This document shows, in pieces, positions 16,824-24,451 of a stretch of 64,000 nt of DNA (its first letter is position 1; each line of letters starts with the position of its first letter). The notes below the pieces were generated by a model. It was not told the DNA's origin. It saw nothing but the letters and a program-made list of their open reading frames with translations, and did not search any database. Position numbers and translations under genes: made by a program. The stretch is from Paenibacillus sp. MAEPY2 (lineage in GTDB: Bacteria > Bacillota > Bacilli > Paenibacillales > Paenibacillaceae): positions 124,001 to 188,000 of the forward strand of contig NZ_AWUK01000026.1 in the NCBI RefSeq assembly GCF_000499205.1, written 5' to 3'.

Positions 16824-17675
16824 TTATTGTGGATTCTCATTACTCATCCAGCTGTCGACATGCAGGGGTCCACTATAGTCCTCCCGGCCAGTAAATTCTT
16901 TCAGCTGTTTCTCTGCATCTGCTCGATTCTCAAAGGCACCCATCACGACGGTGAATTGTCCATTCTTGGTTTGCACAACACTACTGCCGTCGGCAGAATA
17001 TTGTTCAGCCAACATGGCCAGCGCTTCGCCCTGCTCCATATCTTCGCTCCGGACGAAGAAAAGTTCATGCGATGGTGTTGACTCTCCTGCGGAAGAAAGC
17101 TTCAATTGAATAAACCCTGGTTGCTGATACTCGGATACTGAATAATCCACGTGATCCTTCAGCTCCACGACAAAGCTCATAGCGGAATCATCCAAAATGA
17201 TATTTTGATAGACATCTTTTACATTTTTAAGTGCTTTAATATCATTCTCCAACTTGGCAAAATCCAGATTACGCACCCCGTTGAAGGTGAAGATCAAGCG
17301 GTTTGGTCCTTCTTTATGATCAACAGTGTACGATGGAGCCGAGCTGATCTGTTCTCCATCCATTTGAAAATGGATGTTCAGCGTATCCGATTCTTGGCTT
17401 GTGGTAACCGAGACACCATCTGTCCGCTCCCCACCGCTACCCACTTGCAGAATCTTGACGACAGAACCGATAACAGGCACATCGGATAATGCCTTAGCTA
17501 CACCGGGTACGTTAGCTGTTATCATTACCGCAGCACAAGCAGCCACCAGGGAGGAACTACGCCAGATTACCATTTTTCTTCGTTTCTGGTTTCGTGCCCG
17601 CTGGCGAGCTTGCTGAATTACTCCGGAAAGGCCGGATGGAATCTCTATCTGTTCATATCTTTCTTTCCCTGTCAT
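16824..17675 (-). CDS. Membrane anti-sigma factor, DUF4179-like
   Basis: The protein has 283 residues. A basic cytoplasmic N-terminus of about 37 residues is followed by one transmembrane helix (SSLVAACAAVMITANVPGVA) and an extracellular part. The region just after the helix fits DUF4179 anti-sigma proteins. The C-terminus has a SPOR-like repeat (FTVVMGAFENRADAEKQLKE), which suggests contact with cell-wall glycan. The gene overlaps the ECF sigma gene by 4 bases (ATGA), the classic arrangement in which the membrane protein holds the sigma factor inactive until an envelope signal arrives. Confidence 0.8.
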   Translation of the reverse strand: MTGKERYEQIEIPSGLSGVIQQARQRARNQKRRKMVIWRSSSLVAACAAVMITANVPGVAKALSDVPVIGSVVKILQVGSGGERTDGVSVTTSQESDTLNIHFQMDGEQISSAPSYTVDHKEGPNRLIFTFNGVRNLDFAKLENDIKALKNVKDVYQNIILDDSAMSFVVELKDHVDYSVSEYQQPGFIQLKLSSAGESTPSHELFFVRSEDMEQGEALAMLAEQYSADGSSVVQTKNGQFTVVMGAFENRADAEKQLKEFTGREDYSGPLHVDSWMSNENPQ

Positions 17676-18196
17676 GTGAAATCAACCTCTTCCTTGGTTA
17701 AATGTTTTTTGAGTTTGTTCAAGATCTTATAAAACCTGGTCTTCACCGTGCTTTCCGGCAGGGACAGTATCTCTGCCATATCCTTGAATCTCTGATCTTG
17801 GAAAAATTTCAGAACGATAAATGCCTTGTCTTCGGGATGCAGGTGATCAAGTGCTTCGTATAGATCCCATTGCTCTTCAAGCCCCATGGAACTCTCCTGT
17901 GCCGCAAAAGGTATTGTACTGTCTTCCATGTACGTGTATTTCTTCTTCCGTCTGATGTGGTCAAGGGAACAGTTGATGACGATCCGGGTCATCCAGGTTT
18001 CAAAATAATCTGGACTGTTCACTTTTTCATAAGATAGAAAACCTTTATAAGATGCCTCGGATATAATTTCCAATGCTTCTTGTTCATTTTTTACATAAGA
18101 GAACGCGAAGCGATAAAGCTTTTCTTTACATGCCTCCAGACGTTCACTGAACTGCTGTTCAGTTAGTGCTGTACTCACCTTGCTCAGTTGGTCCAC
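17672..18196 (-). CDS. ECF-type RNA polymerase sigma factor
   Basis: The protein has 174 residues. The region-2 helix segment is FAFSYVKNEQEALEIISEAS and WMTRIVINCSLDHIRRKKK. Region 4, near residues 115-165, includes EDKAFIVLKFFQDQRFKDMAEIL followed by LPESTVKTRFYKILNKLK. Both domains are complete. The start is uncertain: a GTG at 18196 overlaps the G-rich ribosome site, and a CTG three codons later is better spaced. By position it may respond to wall stress, as SigV does in Bacillus subtilis, but I see no clear ECF promoter in front of any gene here. Confidence 0.88.
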   Translation of the reverse strand: MDQLSKVSTALTEQQFSERLEACKEKLYRFAFSYVKNEQEALEIISEASYKGFLSYEKVNSPDYFETWMTRIVINCSLDHIRRKKKYTYMEDSTIPFAAQESSMGLEEQWDLYEALDHLHPEDKAFIVLKFFQDQRFKDMAEILSLPESTVKTRFYKILNKLKKHLTKEEVDFT

Positions 18197-18355
18197 CCCC
18201 GTTGCGACTGTATAGTTTGATTATTGCCGCATTTTTAGTAAAGCTTACTTTGAATGTTGTTTCGCATGTTAGACAGCGGAAAGTCTAAAAAAGTTTTAAA
18301 ACAATGATTTTTTTTATCTGGGAACAAAAACGTATATCGTCCCAAACCAAAAAAA

Positions 18356-18371
18356 GCCGCCCATAGGCGAC
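18356..18371 (-). terminator. terminator, GTCGCC family
   Basis: On the minus strand, GTCGCC-loop-GGCGGC is followed by seven T residues. It lies downstream of the LLM monooxygenase remnant and probably was that gene's terminator. Confidence 0.65.
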
Positions 18372-18504
18372 TTCTTTACTTTTACTTTTGAACTTGTATG
18401 GCTAAGGCTCGCACCTCAACGATGTGGCACTCTCTCGCAAACAATTTTATTTGTTCATATTGTTACGGAGCTCTTACCTACGGTGTTCACTTTTTGAAAA
18501 TGGC

Positions 18505-18612
18505 TTATGCCTGGACGCTCCAGCCCAAGATGGTCACGAAGCGTGCTGCCCGTATACTCTGTCGGAAGAGCCCCCGTGCTTGAAGGATCGGAATCACATG
18601 CTCAACAAATTC
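18505..18612 (-). pseudogene. LLM flavin monooxygenase C-terminal remnant
   Basis: The minus strand encodes EFVEHVIPILQARGLF and then, one frame over, TEYTGSTLRDHLGLERPG. Together these match the usual C-terminal tail of NtaA/SnaA/DszA-type luciferase-like monooxygenases. The gene is missing everything before this tail and carries a frameshift inside it. It sits in a 546-base gap (18197-18742) that otherwise holds only a hairpin and a terminator. Confidence 0.65.
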
Positions 18613-18617
18613 ATTTG

Positions 18618-18650
18618 TAAGCGGTTGATCATAGTAGTGATCAGCCGCTT
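18618..18650 (-). terminator. Long hairpin after the DUF4358 gene
   Basis: AAGCGGTTGATCA and TGATCAGCCGCTT form a 13-base-pair stem with one G-U pair and a 6-base loop. It follows the last gene of the acyltransferase operon. It lacks a clean T-run, so it may act as an mRNA end stabiliser rather than a strong terminator. Confidence 0.45.
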
Positions 18651-18742
18651 ACTGTTGGTGTGTTGCCCATCCGACATTCTGCTAATGAACAATGCGGTCC
18701 CGTTGGTTCCCGATACCGCCTTAAATAGAGGAGCACCTCCTG

Positions 18743-19231
18743 TTATTTAAAGGCTTTGTCAAACGCACTTTCGATTTTCTCGGCATCCTTGGAGACTGTA
18801 AACAAAATATATAGTCCTTTGACCTTTAATACATGCTTTTCGACGAGGTAGAATTGCTCGGGACGGTAGTCTTTCAACTTGACCTCTTGAGCCTCGATTC
18901 TTTTCATGATTTTTTCCTTAACGCTTTCCGCTTGATTCTCTTGTTTCACTTTGATCACGGCCAGTTCATTCGCTTCCACGTTCGATTCTGCCGTATACAG
19001 CACAAAATCCTGAACTTCATCTGGATCGAGATGATACAGCTTCTTAAGCCTGTTCATATCCCCTTTTTCCATATCTTCCATAGAAGCCACTTGCTTGATG
19101 CGTTCCTCAATTGTATGGACAGGAACATCCTTGGCGGCTTCGTTCTTGCCGGAACACCCGATCAAAATGCCACATAAGATCATGACGGAAGACAGGACAA
19201 ACAAGTATTTAATTTTCTTTCCAGTAAGCAT
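18743..19231 (-). CDS. DUF4358 lipoprotein
   Basis: This small lipoprotein of 162 residues has a hydrophobic signal and the lipobox LIGC, followed by a charged alpha/beta domain (ANELAVIKVKQENQAESVKEKI, split by me only for length) of the DUF4358 type. Such proteins are commonly found beside MBOAT and DHHW genes in Firmicutes, but their function is unknown. It is the last gene of the five-gene amidase-SGNH-MBOAT-DHHW-DUF4358 operon and probably sits on the outer face of the membrane with the DHHW protein. Confidence 0.8.
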   Translation of the reverse strand: MLTGKKIKYLFVLSSVMILCGILIGCSGKNEAAKDVPVHTIEERIKQVASMEDMEKGDMNRLKKLYHLDPDEVQDFVLYTAESNVEANELAVIKVKQENQAESVKEKIMKRIEAQEVKLKDYRPEQFYLVEKHVLKVKGLYILFTVSKDAEKIESAFDKAFK

Positions 19232-19252
19232 CGTTACTGACCTCCTTTTGCA

Positions 19253-20401
19253 TTATTCCACGGAATCCGCTAATGTTTTAATTGATGGATCTTCAAAAAA
19301 TGTAGTAAAATTATACAAAATCAACATATCGTGGATTTGCCGATCTTCCGTAAGTTTCAGTACATCCCCATCATAATATCTGAGGTCTATCACATCAATT
19401 TCGCTAAAATGCGGTGTTAAAAAAGGAATCAAGCTGTTTGCATACGAATCTTTGACAATAAGAAGCCTTCTCCCTTCCGTATTGTCGGTTGTTATTCGGA
19501 TCAAGCCATGATTCCCATTGAAAAATACAGTGTACTTATCCTTCTTGGTGAGATTTCCCATGACGTACATCGAATCCGCACTTTGCTGTTCGTCTACATA
19601 ATCCACGGAAATGGTCCTCGGTGTTTTTGGATAATAAAGCTCAATAGAATCCGGTTGTATGTGCCTATACCCGCTTTTCGAATACAAAGATCCATAGAAC
19701 TGACTGGTGACTTGACGAATGTTGAAATCATCTTCGTTCTTGGGTGTGAAACTCATTGGCGCGCCCAGCTCCCGATAGGCAAGGAAAGCGCCTTTGGTCG
19801 TCCAGTGATGGTCTGTTTTGTAATAGATCGGTTGCTCCTTGTTCGCCTCTAGCGCGGGGGAAACATCGATACATCGAATGTCCCCGAGATGAGAATCTTT
19901 TATCTTTTCCCAATAGACCATCTCATCACTACCGGAAGCATAAGGCGGCAATTTATCCTCAAGCACGGCAGCGGCCGTCGGCACCAACATCATATATTTG
20001 CGTAGACCAGGCGTAGCCTTATCAAATGCTTGAACGGCTTTCATCTTGTCTTCCAAATCTCCTTTTTCGGGAGGAGAAAATTTTTGAATCAGGTACCCGT
20101 CCTTGCCGATGTAAACCCCATTGCTATCTTTTTTCCCCATTCCCTGGTCCGCATCGGTTTTTAGTCCAATCCAAAAGTCCCTCTCCATAAACTGATCCGA
20201 TATATACGATTCAAATTCTGAAGTAAACTTGCCTGATACTAATGTTTCAAGTGAGAATTTCGGGAGCTGCTGCACCATCCGGTTCTCTGATTCGGAAAAT
20301 ACTTTACTCGGGGTCAGAAAGTTGATAACTAATACCGCTCCGGTAAACATCAGCAGTAAAATGGCGAGTGCGCGATAATATACCTGGTCGTACTTCTTCA
20401 A
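19253..20401 (-). CDS. DHHW-family protein, AlgJ/AlgX-like
   Basis: This membrane-anchored extracellular protein of about 382 residues has an N-terminal transmembrane helix (ALAILLLMFTGAVLVINFL). The family motif DHHW appears in YYKTDHHWTTKGAFLAYREL; the Asp-His pair acts catalytically in related AlgJ/AlgX acyl-transfer proteins. It would take acetyl groups passed across the membrane by the MBOAT protein and put them on a wall polymer. I choose the TTG at 20401, spaced properly after GGAGGTG; the ATG at 20416 overlaps that ribosome site and the MBOAT stop. Confidence 0.85.
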   Translation of the reverse strand: MKKYDQVYYRALAILLLMFTGAVLVINFLTPSKVFSESENRMVQQLPKFSLETLVSGKFTSEFESYISDQFMERDFWIGLKTDADQGMGKKDSNGVYIGKDGYLIQKFSPPEKGDLEDKMKAVQAFDKATPGLRKYMMLVPTAAAVLEDKLPPYASGSDEMVYWEKIKDSHLGDIRCIDVSPALEANKEQPIYYKTDHHWTTKGAFLAYRELGAPMSFTPKNEDDFNIRQVTSQFYGSLYSKSGYRHIQPDSIELYYPKTPRTISVDYVDEQQSADSMYVMGNLTKKDKYTVFFNGNHGLIRITTDNTEGRRLLIVKDSYANSLIPFLTPHFSEIDVIDLRYYDGDVLKLTEDRQIHDMLILYNFTTFFEDPSIKTLADSVE

Positions 20402-20415
20402 ATAAATCACCTCCA

Positions 20416-21822
20416 TTAAAAACGAAAGTATAAGAATGGATTGTACGTTGAATTGACCAGATAAGCTGTTGACGCCACCATAAAGATGAAGTAGATGGCG
20501 GAAGCGGCAATCGATCCGAATCGGGCAAACTTGGTTCTGATGTTTGTCAGTGCATTACTGGGAAACGGCGTGGCACAAAACACCAAGAGCAGCAGCAGCA
20601 GGGCGTTCGTCGACAGATCGTAGAGCGACCGGTTGTCTACGAACCCATTTGCTCCAGCGCCAAACATCGTTCCGATGAATGTCATGGCTGCGGGCAGATG
20701 TTCAAATTCGAAAAATACCCAGCCGATAATCACGATAATCAGGGTGTAGACATGGCCTATAAAGGCTGGCAAGCGCTGGAGCCGTTTCAAGAGAAATAGC
20801 TTTTCGATTGTGACAAATAGACCGAAATATAAGCCCCAAATGATAAAATTCCAGCTCGCTCCATGCCACAATCCGGTTATAAACCATACAACCGCCAAGT
20901 TTCTCAACTGTTTCAGCATACCCACTCGGTTCCCGCCGAGCGGGATGTAGATATACTCACGGAACCAGGCACCGAGCGAAATATGCCACCTCCGCCAAAA
21001 TTCAGTAATACTCTTGGAAATATAAGGATAATTGAAGTTCTCCATAAATTCGAACCCGATCATTTTACCTAACCCACGCGCCATATCCGAATACCCGCTA
21101 AAATCGAAATAGATTTGAAACGTGAAGGCGACAATGCCGAGCCATGCAGAAAGAACCGACAGCTCCCCCACATTCACCGCTTTGACGCTTGCCCACAACA
21201 AACCGATATTGTTGGCAAGCAGCACTTTTTTAGCAAGTCCTCTTATAAACAGTTCCGCCCCTTCGCCAAAACGGTCCAACGTCACTTTGCGGTTAACAAG
21301 CTGCCCCGCAATATCTGCGTATTTAACGATCGGTCCCGCTACAAGCTGCGGAAACATCGTCACGTAGGCGCCGAAGGAGATCAGGTTCTTCTGAACAGTC
21401 ACCTTCCCCCGATAAACGTCGATTACGTAAGACATCGTTTGGAACGTGTAGAAGGATATCCCCACGGGAAGCGGAAGATCTGCTGCCTGCAAGTTCAGGT
21501 TAAACAACGAATTAATATTGTCGAAGACGAAACCCGCGTATTTAAAGAAGCCCAGAATTCCCAGGCTTCCAATCATGGATATGATCAAAACTCCCCGTGC
21601 AATTGCCTTACGGTGCCTGTATCTTTCGATCAGAATCCCGTTCACATAGTCGAATACCGTCGAGAAGATCATGATAAAAATATAGACAGGCTCGCCCCAT
21701 GCATAGAAGATCAGGCTTGCGACGAGCAGAATGGCATTTCTAATCCTCATAGGCGATATATAGTAGATCAGAATTGTGACCGGCAGAAAGAGGAATAGAA
21801 ATATAAGGCTGCTAAAGACCAA
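20416..21822 (-). CDS. MBOAT-family O-acyltransferase, AlgI-like
   Basis: This polytopic membrane protein of 468 residues has about ten helices. It carries the MBOAT signature with the active-site His in WFITGLWHGASWNFIIWG and the conserved upstream motif FWRRWHISLGAWFREYIYI. It moves acyl groups, usually acetyl, from the cytoplasm to an exported polymer. Translation starts at a TTG with GGAGGTGA upstream. Genes for SGNH hydrolase before it and DHHW and DUF4358 proteins after it form a complete O-acylation set like alginate or PatA/PatB systems. The polymer is not identified. Confidence 0.93.
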   Translation of the reverse strand: MVFSSLIFLFLFLPVTILIYYISPMRIRNAILLVASLIFYAWGEPVYIFIMIFSTVFDYVNGILIERYRHRKAIARGVLIISMIGSLGILGFFKYAGFVFDNINSLFNLNLQAADLPLPVGISFYTFQTMSYVIDVYRGKVTVQKNLISFGAYVTMFPQLVAGPIVKYADIAGQLVNRKVTLDRFGEGAELFIRGLAKKVLLANNIGLLWASVKAVNVGELSVLSAWLGIVAFTFQIYFDFSGYSDMARGLGKMIGFEFMENFNYPYISKSITEFWRRWHISLGAWFREYIYIPLGGNRVGMLKQLRNLAVVWFITGLWHGASWNFIIWGLYFGLFVTIEKLFLLKRLQRLPAFIGHVYTLIIVIIGWVFFEFEHLPAAMTFIGTMFGAGANGFVDNRSLYDLSTNALLLLLLVFCATPFPSNALTNIRTKFARFGSIAASAIYFIFMVASTAYLVNSTYNPFLYFRF

Positions 21823-21857
21823 TCCCCGTCACCTCCAGTTCTTGACCTAGTTGCATG

Positions 21858-22544
21858 TTATTTCACCTGATCTTTGAGCAAATCCAGCATACGTGTATAA
21901 AACTCCGATTTAAAATGAACGCCGTCCGAACTGTACAGATCTTTGCTGTCCGCAAATATGGAGGATAAATCGACAAATCCGACCTGCTTCTTGCTCGCCA
22001 GCTCTTTTAAGCCTTGGTTATAATCGTTGATATTTTTGTAGCGTTGTTCCACTTTTTCAGCTTCCGGCGTAACCGGAGTCACTGGTAAAACCGTTATGGA
22101 TGCCTTCGGAAGCTTCTCCTTGATGCTGTCGATCAATTTGGCGTAAAACTTCAGCGAATACTCCTTGGGGTTATCGGTAATTTGGGGCGGCAATAGGATA
22201 TCATCGGATCCCAGCATGATAAATACATGCTGCGGATTCCGCTCTGCCAGCTTATCGACATATCCAGCCTCCAGAGCTAGCTCGGTAGTCGTTCCGGCAC
22301 CTGCCACTACATTGAACTCGTCCAAAATGTCATGGTAGGATAGCGCCTCTGTAATCGAATCCCCCAGAAATACGCTGTGTTGAAAAATCGTTTTATAGGA
22401 AGTATTGTTTGACTTCTCCAAGGGAGCCGTTTCATTGACTTCTGCCATAGGCGTCTCGCTTTGCGTATTTTGCCCATTCCCACATGCTGCCAAGGTAAGT
22501 GCGATGCTGCCTATAAATAGTGTTGAAATGACTTTTTTATACAT
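21858..22544 (-). CDS. SGNH/GDSL-hydrolase lipoprotein
   Basis: This lipoprotein of 228 residues has the lipobox LAAC. It has the catalytic GDS block (HSVFLGDSITEALSY), a second block VVAGAGTTTELAL, a third block MLGSDDIL where GSDD replaces the usual GxND, and the Asp-His pair in YSSDGVHFKSEF. SGNH enzymes of this kind act as esterases or O-acetyltransferases on polysaccharide. In this operon it could complete acetyl transfer or remove acetyl groups. The Asn-to-Asp-like change in block III is worth noting. Confidence 0.85.
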   Translation of the reverse strand: MYKKVISTLFIGSIALTLAACGNGQNTQSETPMAEVNETAPLEKSNNTSYKTIFQHSVFLGDSITEALSYHDILDEFNVVAGAGTTTELALEAGYVDKLAERNPQHVFIMLGSDDILLPPQITDNPKEYSLKFYAKLIDSIKEKLPKASITVLPVTPVTPEAEKVEQRYKNINDYNQGLKELASKKQVGFVDLSSIFADSKDLYSSDGVHFKSEFYTRMLDLLKDQVK

Positions 22545-22561
22545 GGGATCATTGTCCTCTC

Positions 22562-23275
22562 TTAATTTAAATTTAGGTACTCCTTTATGCCTTCCAGAAT
22601 GGAAGCAGCTATTCGGCTTTGAACATCTTCTGTCAGCATTGCTTTCTCTTCCTGCGGATTCGTTAAATATCCAGTCTCGATCAAGACGGCCGGCATTTCC
22701 GTATCTTTTAGGACAAAATAATCTTGTTTCTTCGCTCCCCGGTCCCGAAACCCGCTTGCCTGAACGACTTGTCGTTGTATGATATCGGCCAAGGATCGCG
22801 AATTCTCATGGTAATAGTACGTTTCCGTGCCCGACACGCCAGGGTCCTCGTACGTATTGCCGTGAATGGATATAAACAGATCCGCACCCAGATCATTGGC
22901 GAATTTCGGCCTTTCCCGGTCCACCGAGGATATAAACCGGTCGTCCGTCCGGGTCAGACACACCTGGATTCGCGGTTCTTGCTTCGCCATTTCCTCCACC
23001 TTGTGCGCCAGCTTCAGCGTAAAATCCTTCTCGAAACTTCCGCCGGCCCCTGTCGCCCCGCGGTCTTTTCCACCATGCCCGGGATCAATGACGATTTTAT
23101 ACAGCGTCCCCGGCTGATGAGGTGAATTACTGTTTCCGCTTAATAGGTCCATCATCCGATGATTTAGTTCGGTCTTGCTGCGGCTTCCGGCCCCATCCCC
23201 CGAATTGATGCTGTACAGCAAAACGATCAGCACCGCGGACAACAAGAATGCGACCGTCAATACGGCTTTTCTCAT
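22562..23275 (-). CDS. N-acetylmuramoyl-L-alanine amidase, CwlD-like
   Basis: This membrane-anchored Amidase_3 enzyme of about 237 residues cuts the bond between MurNAc and the L-Ala of the stem peptide. An N-terminal helix (AVLTVAFLLSAVLIVLLYS) is followed by the zinc motifs IDPGHGGKDRGA, the Glu in GSFEKDFTLKLAHKVE, the His in FISIHGNTYEDP, and VLIETGYLTN with the catalytic Glu. I use the ATG at 23275 with AGGAGG upstream. It is first in the acylation operon. Its promoter carries the shared response-regulator element. CwlD usually serves spore cortex lactam formation; here the context is vegetative wall modification. Confidence 0.9.
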   Translation of the reverse strand: MRKAVLTVAFLLSAVLIVLLYSINSGDGAGSRSKTELNHRMMDLLSGNSNSPHQPGTLYKIVIDPGHGGKDRGATGAGGSFEKDFTLKLAHKVEEMAKQEPRIQVCLTRTDDRFISSVDRERPKFANDLGADLFISIHGNTYEDPGVSGTETYYYHENSRSLADIIQRQVVQASGFRDRGAKKQDYFVLKDTEMPAVLIETGYLTNPQEEKAMLTEDVQSRIAASILEGIKEYLNLN

Positions 23276-23300
23276 TCTCTCTCTCCTCCTTACAATAAAG

Positions 23301-23334
23301 AGTGTAATCGTCCGAGATAAAGATAAAGTGCAGA
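23301..23334 (-). promoter_or_regulatory. Promoter with response-regulator box, amidase operon
   Basis: On the minus strand TCTGCACTTTATCTTTATC (23316-23334) is followed by exactly 9 bases and a -10-like TACACT (23301-23306). The element overlaps the place of a -35 box. Near-identical elements with the same 9-base gap precede the deacetylase gene and the regulator gene, so this is a probable binding site of the OmpR-type regulator encoded at 26266-26943. Confidence 0.75.
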
Positions 23335-23381
23335 TCATATCAAATTAATTTATAGATTCAGGCAGCAATGATAGATAAAAA

Positions 23382-23428
23382 AGAGCCGTCCAACCGAGAT
23401 CCACAGGGCCCTCGTGACAGCTCTTTCT
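23382..23428 (-). terminator. terminator of the deacetylase gene
   Basis: On the minus strand GAGCTGTC...GACGGCTC forms a hairpin followed by six T residues, about 35 bases after the deacetylase stop codon. Confidence 0.7.
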
Positions 23429-23460
23429 TCCAAAAAAATTGATCCTGTGCCGCGCAGCGG

Positions 23461-24309
23461 CTATAAACGATGATCCTTTTGAAAATTCAAGTGAAAATGC
23501 TCAATATCGCTGTAAACGCCAAATCGGTATCCTTCTTTTTCGTAGAATGCGATGATCTCCGGAAGAACCTGCAGCGTTTGCGGCTTTTCATGCATCAATA
23601 CCACTTCCAAATCGACTTTTGTCGCTTTTTTAATGTTCTCGACAATTTGTTCCGGATGGTCTTTCAAATTCCAGTCGTTCGATTCGATGGTCCAATCCCA
23701 AATCTTCATTCCTTCTTTTGCGATTTGATCGCGGATCTTCTTTTCGTTTAACCCGGGAACCGAGCCGTAAGGTGGACGCACCAAATGTGGATTTTCTCCT
23801 GTGATGTCATGGATGAGCGCCAAGTTTTCTTTCATTTCGGACACGAATTCTCCTTCTTCGTACAGCTTCTTATATTGGTGAGTCATACTGTGTCCTCCTA
23901 CATAATGCCCCTCGCGTACAGCACGCTTCACGTCGCTTTGTAAACTTTTTCGCTGCAATTGGCTTCCTTGCATGAAAAAAGTGGCCTTGACGCCATGTTG
24001 CCGTAACACGTCGAGAAATTTCCCCGTCAAGTCGCTAGGCCCGTCGTCAAACGTTAAATATACGATCTTCCCTTTCGGTCTGGCATCCTCGCCTTCCGCA
24101 TTAGCCTCACTAACTTTCCTCGTCGAATGTTGGTACACAGACTGTTCTCCATGCTGGTCCGCAATCGCGACCTTATCGAGTGGTATCAATCTCATCAGGC
24201 AAAAACAAAGCAGGCCAACGGCTGCAAGAAAAATGGCTTGCCGTCTGCGCCGCTTTGCTCTGTGCTTTCTTTCTCTCAGACCCCGACCAAGGTTTGGTCC
24301 TACTGTCAT
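23461..24309 (-). CDS. Membrane-anchored polysaccharide deacetylase
   Basis: This NodB-domain deacetylase of about 282 residues removes acetyl groups from GlcNAc or MurNAc in a wall polymer. After a very basic N-terminus and one helix (AIFLAAVGLLCFCLMRLI) come the metal and catalytic motifs: LTFDDGPSD (Asp pair), GGHSMTH (two zinc His), RPPYGS, and the late EVVLMHEKPQT with the catalytic His. I use the ATG at 24309; a TTG two codons earlier is also possible. It has its own promoter bearing the shared response-regulator element and its own terminator. Confidence 0.9.
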   Translation of the reverse strand: MTVGPNLGRGLRERKHRAKRRRRQAIFLAAVGLLCFCLMRLIPLDKVAIADQHGEQSVYQHSTRKVSEANAEGEDARPKGKIVYLTFDDGPSDLTGKFLDVLRQHGVKATFFMQGSQLQRKSLQSDVKRAVREGHYVGGHSMTHQYKKLYEEGEFVSEMKENLALIHDITGENPHLVRPPYGSVPGLNEKKIRDQIAKEGMKIWDWTIESNDWNLKDHPEQIVENIKKATKVDLEVVLMHEKPQTLQVLPEIIAFYEKEGYRFGVYSDIEHFHLNFQKDHRL

Positions 24310-24340
24310 TTTCAATCCATCCCCTCTCTCTCAAATAGAA

Positions 24341-24386
24341 AGAATAACAGGGAGAGATGCAGAAGAAGTGCAGAAGAAGTGCAGAT
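24341..24386 (-). promoter_or_regulatory. Promoter with response-regulator boxes, deacetylase
   Basis: On the minus strand TCTGCACTTCTTCTGCATC (24356-24374) lies 9 bases upstream of a -10-like TATTCT (24341-24346), the same geometry as at 23301-23334. A further overlapping copy extends to 24386, giving three TCTGCA units at a 12-base spacing. This direct-repeat pattern suits OmpR-family regulators. Confidence 0.75.
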
Positions 24387-24409
24387 GAAATCAACGCCAT
24401 TTAAAAAAA

Positions 24410-24446
24410 AGAAAAAGCGCAGAACCGAGGTCTGCACTTTCTTCCG
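24410..24446 (-). terminator. terminator of the regulator/kinase operon
   Basis: On the minus strand GTGCAGACC-loop-GGTTCTGCGC is followed by TTTTTCTTTTTTTT, a few bases after the kinase stop codon. Confidence 0.75.
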
Positions 24447-24451
24447 TATTC

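Noticed and set aside
20702..21798. Long plus-strand frames opposite the MBOAT gene
   Set aside because: They are antisense shadows without ribosome sites; the minus-strand gene has full family motifs.
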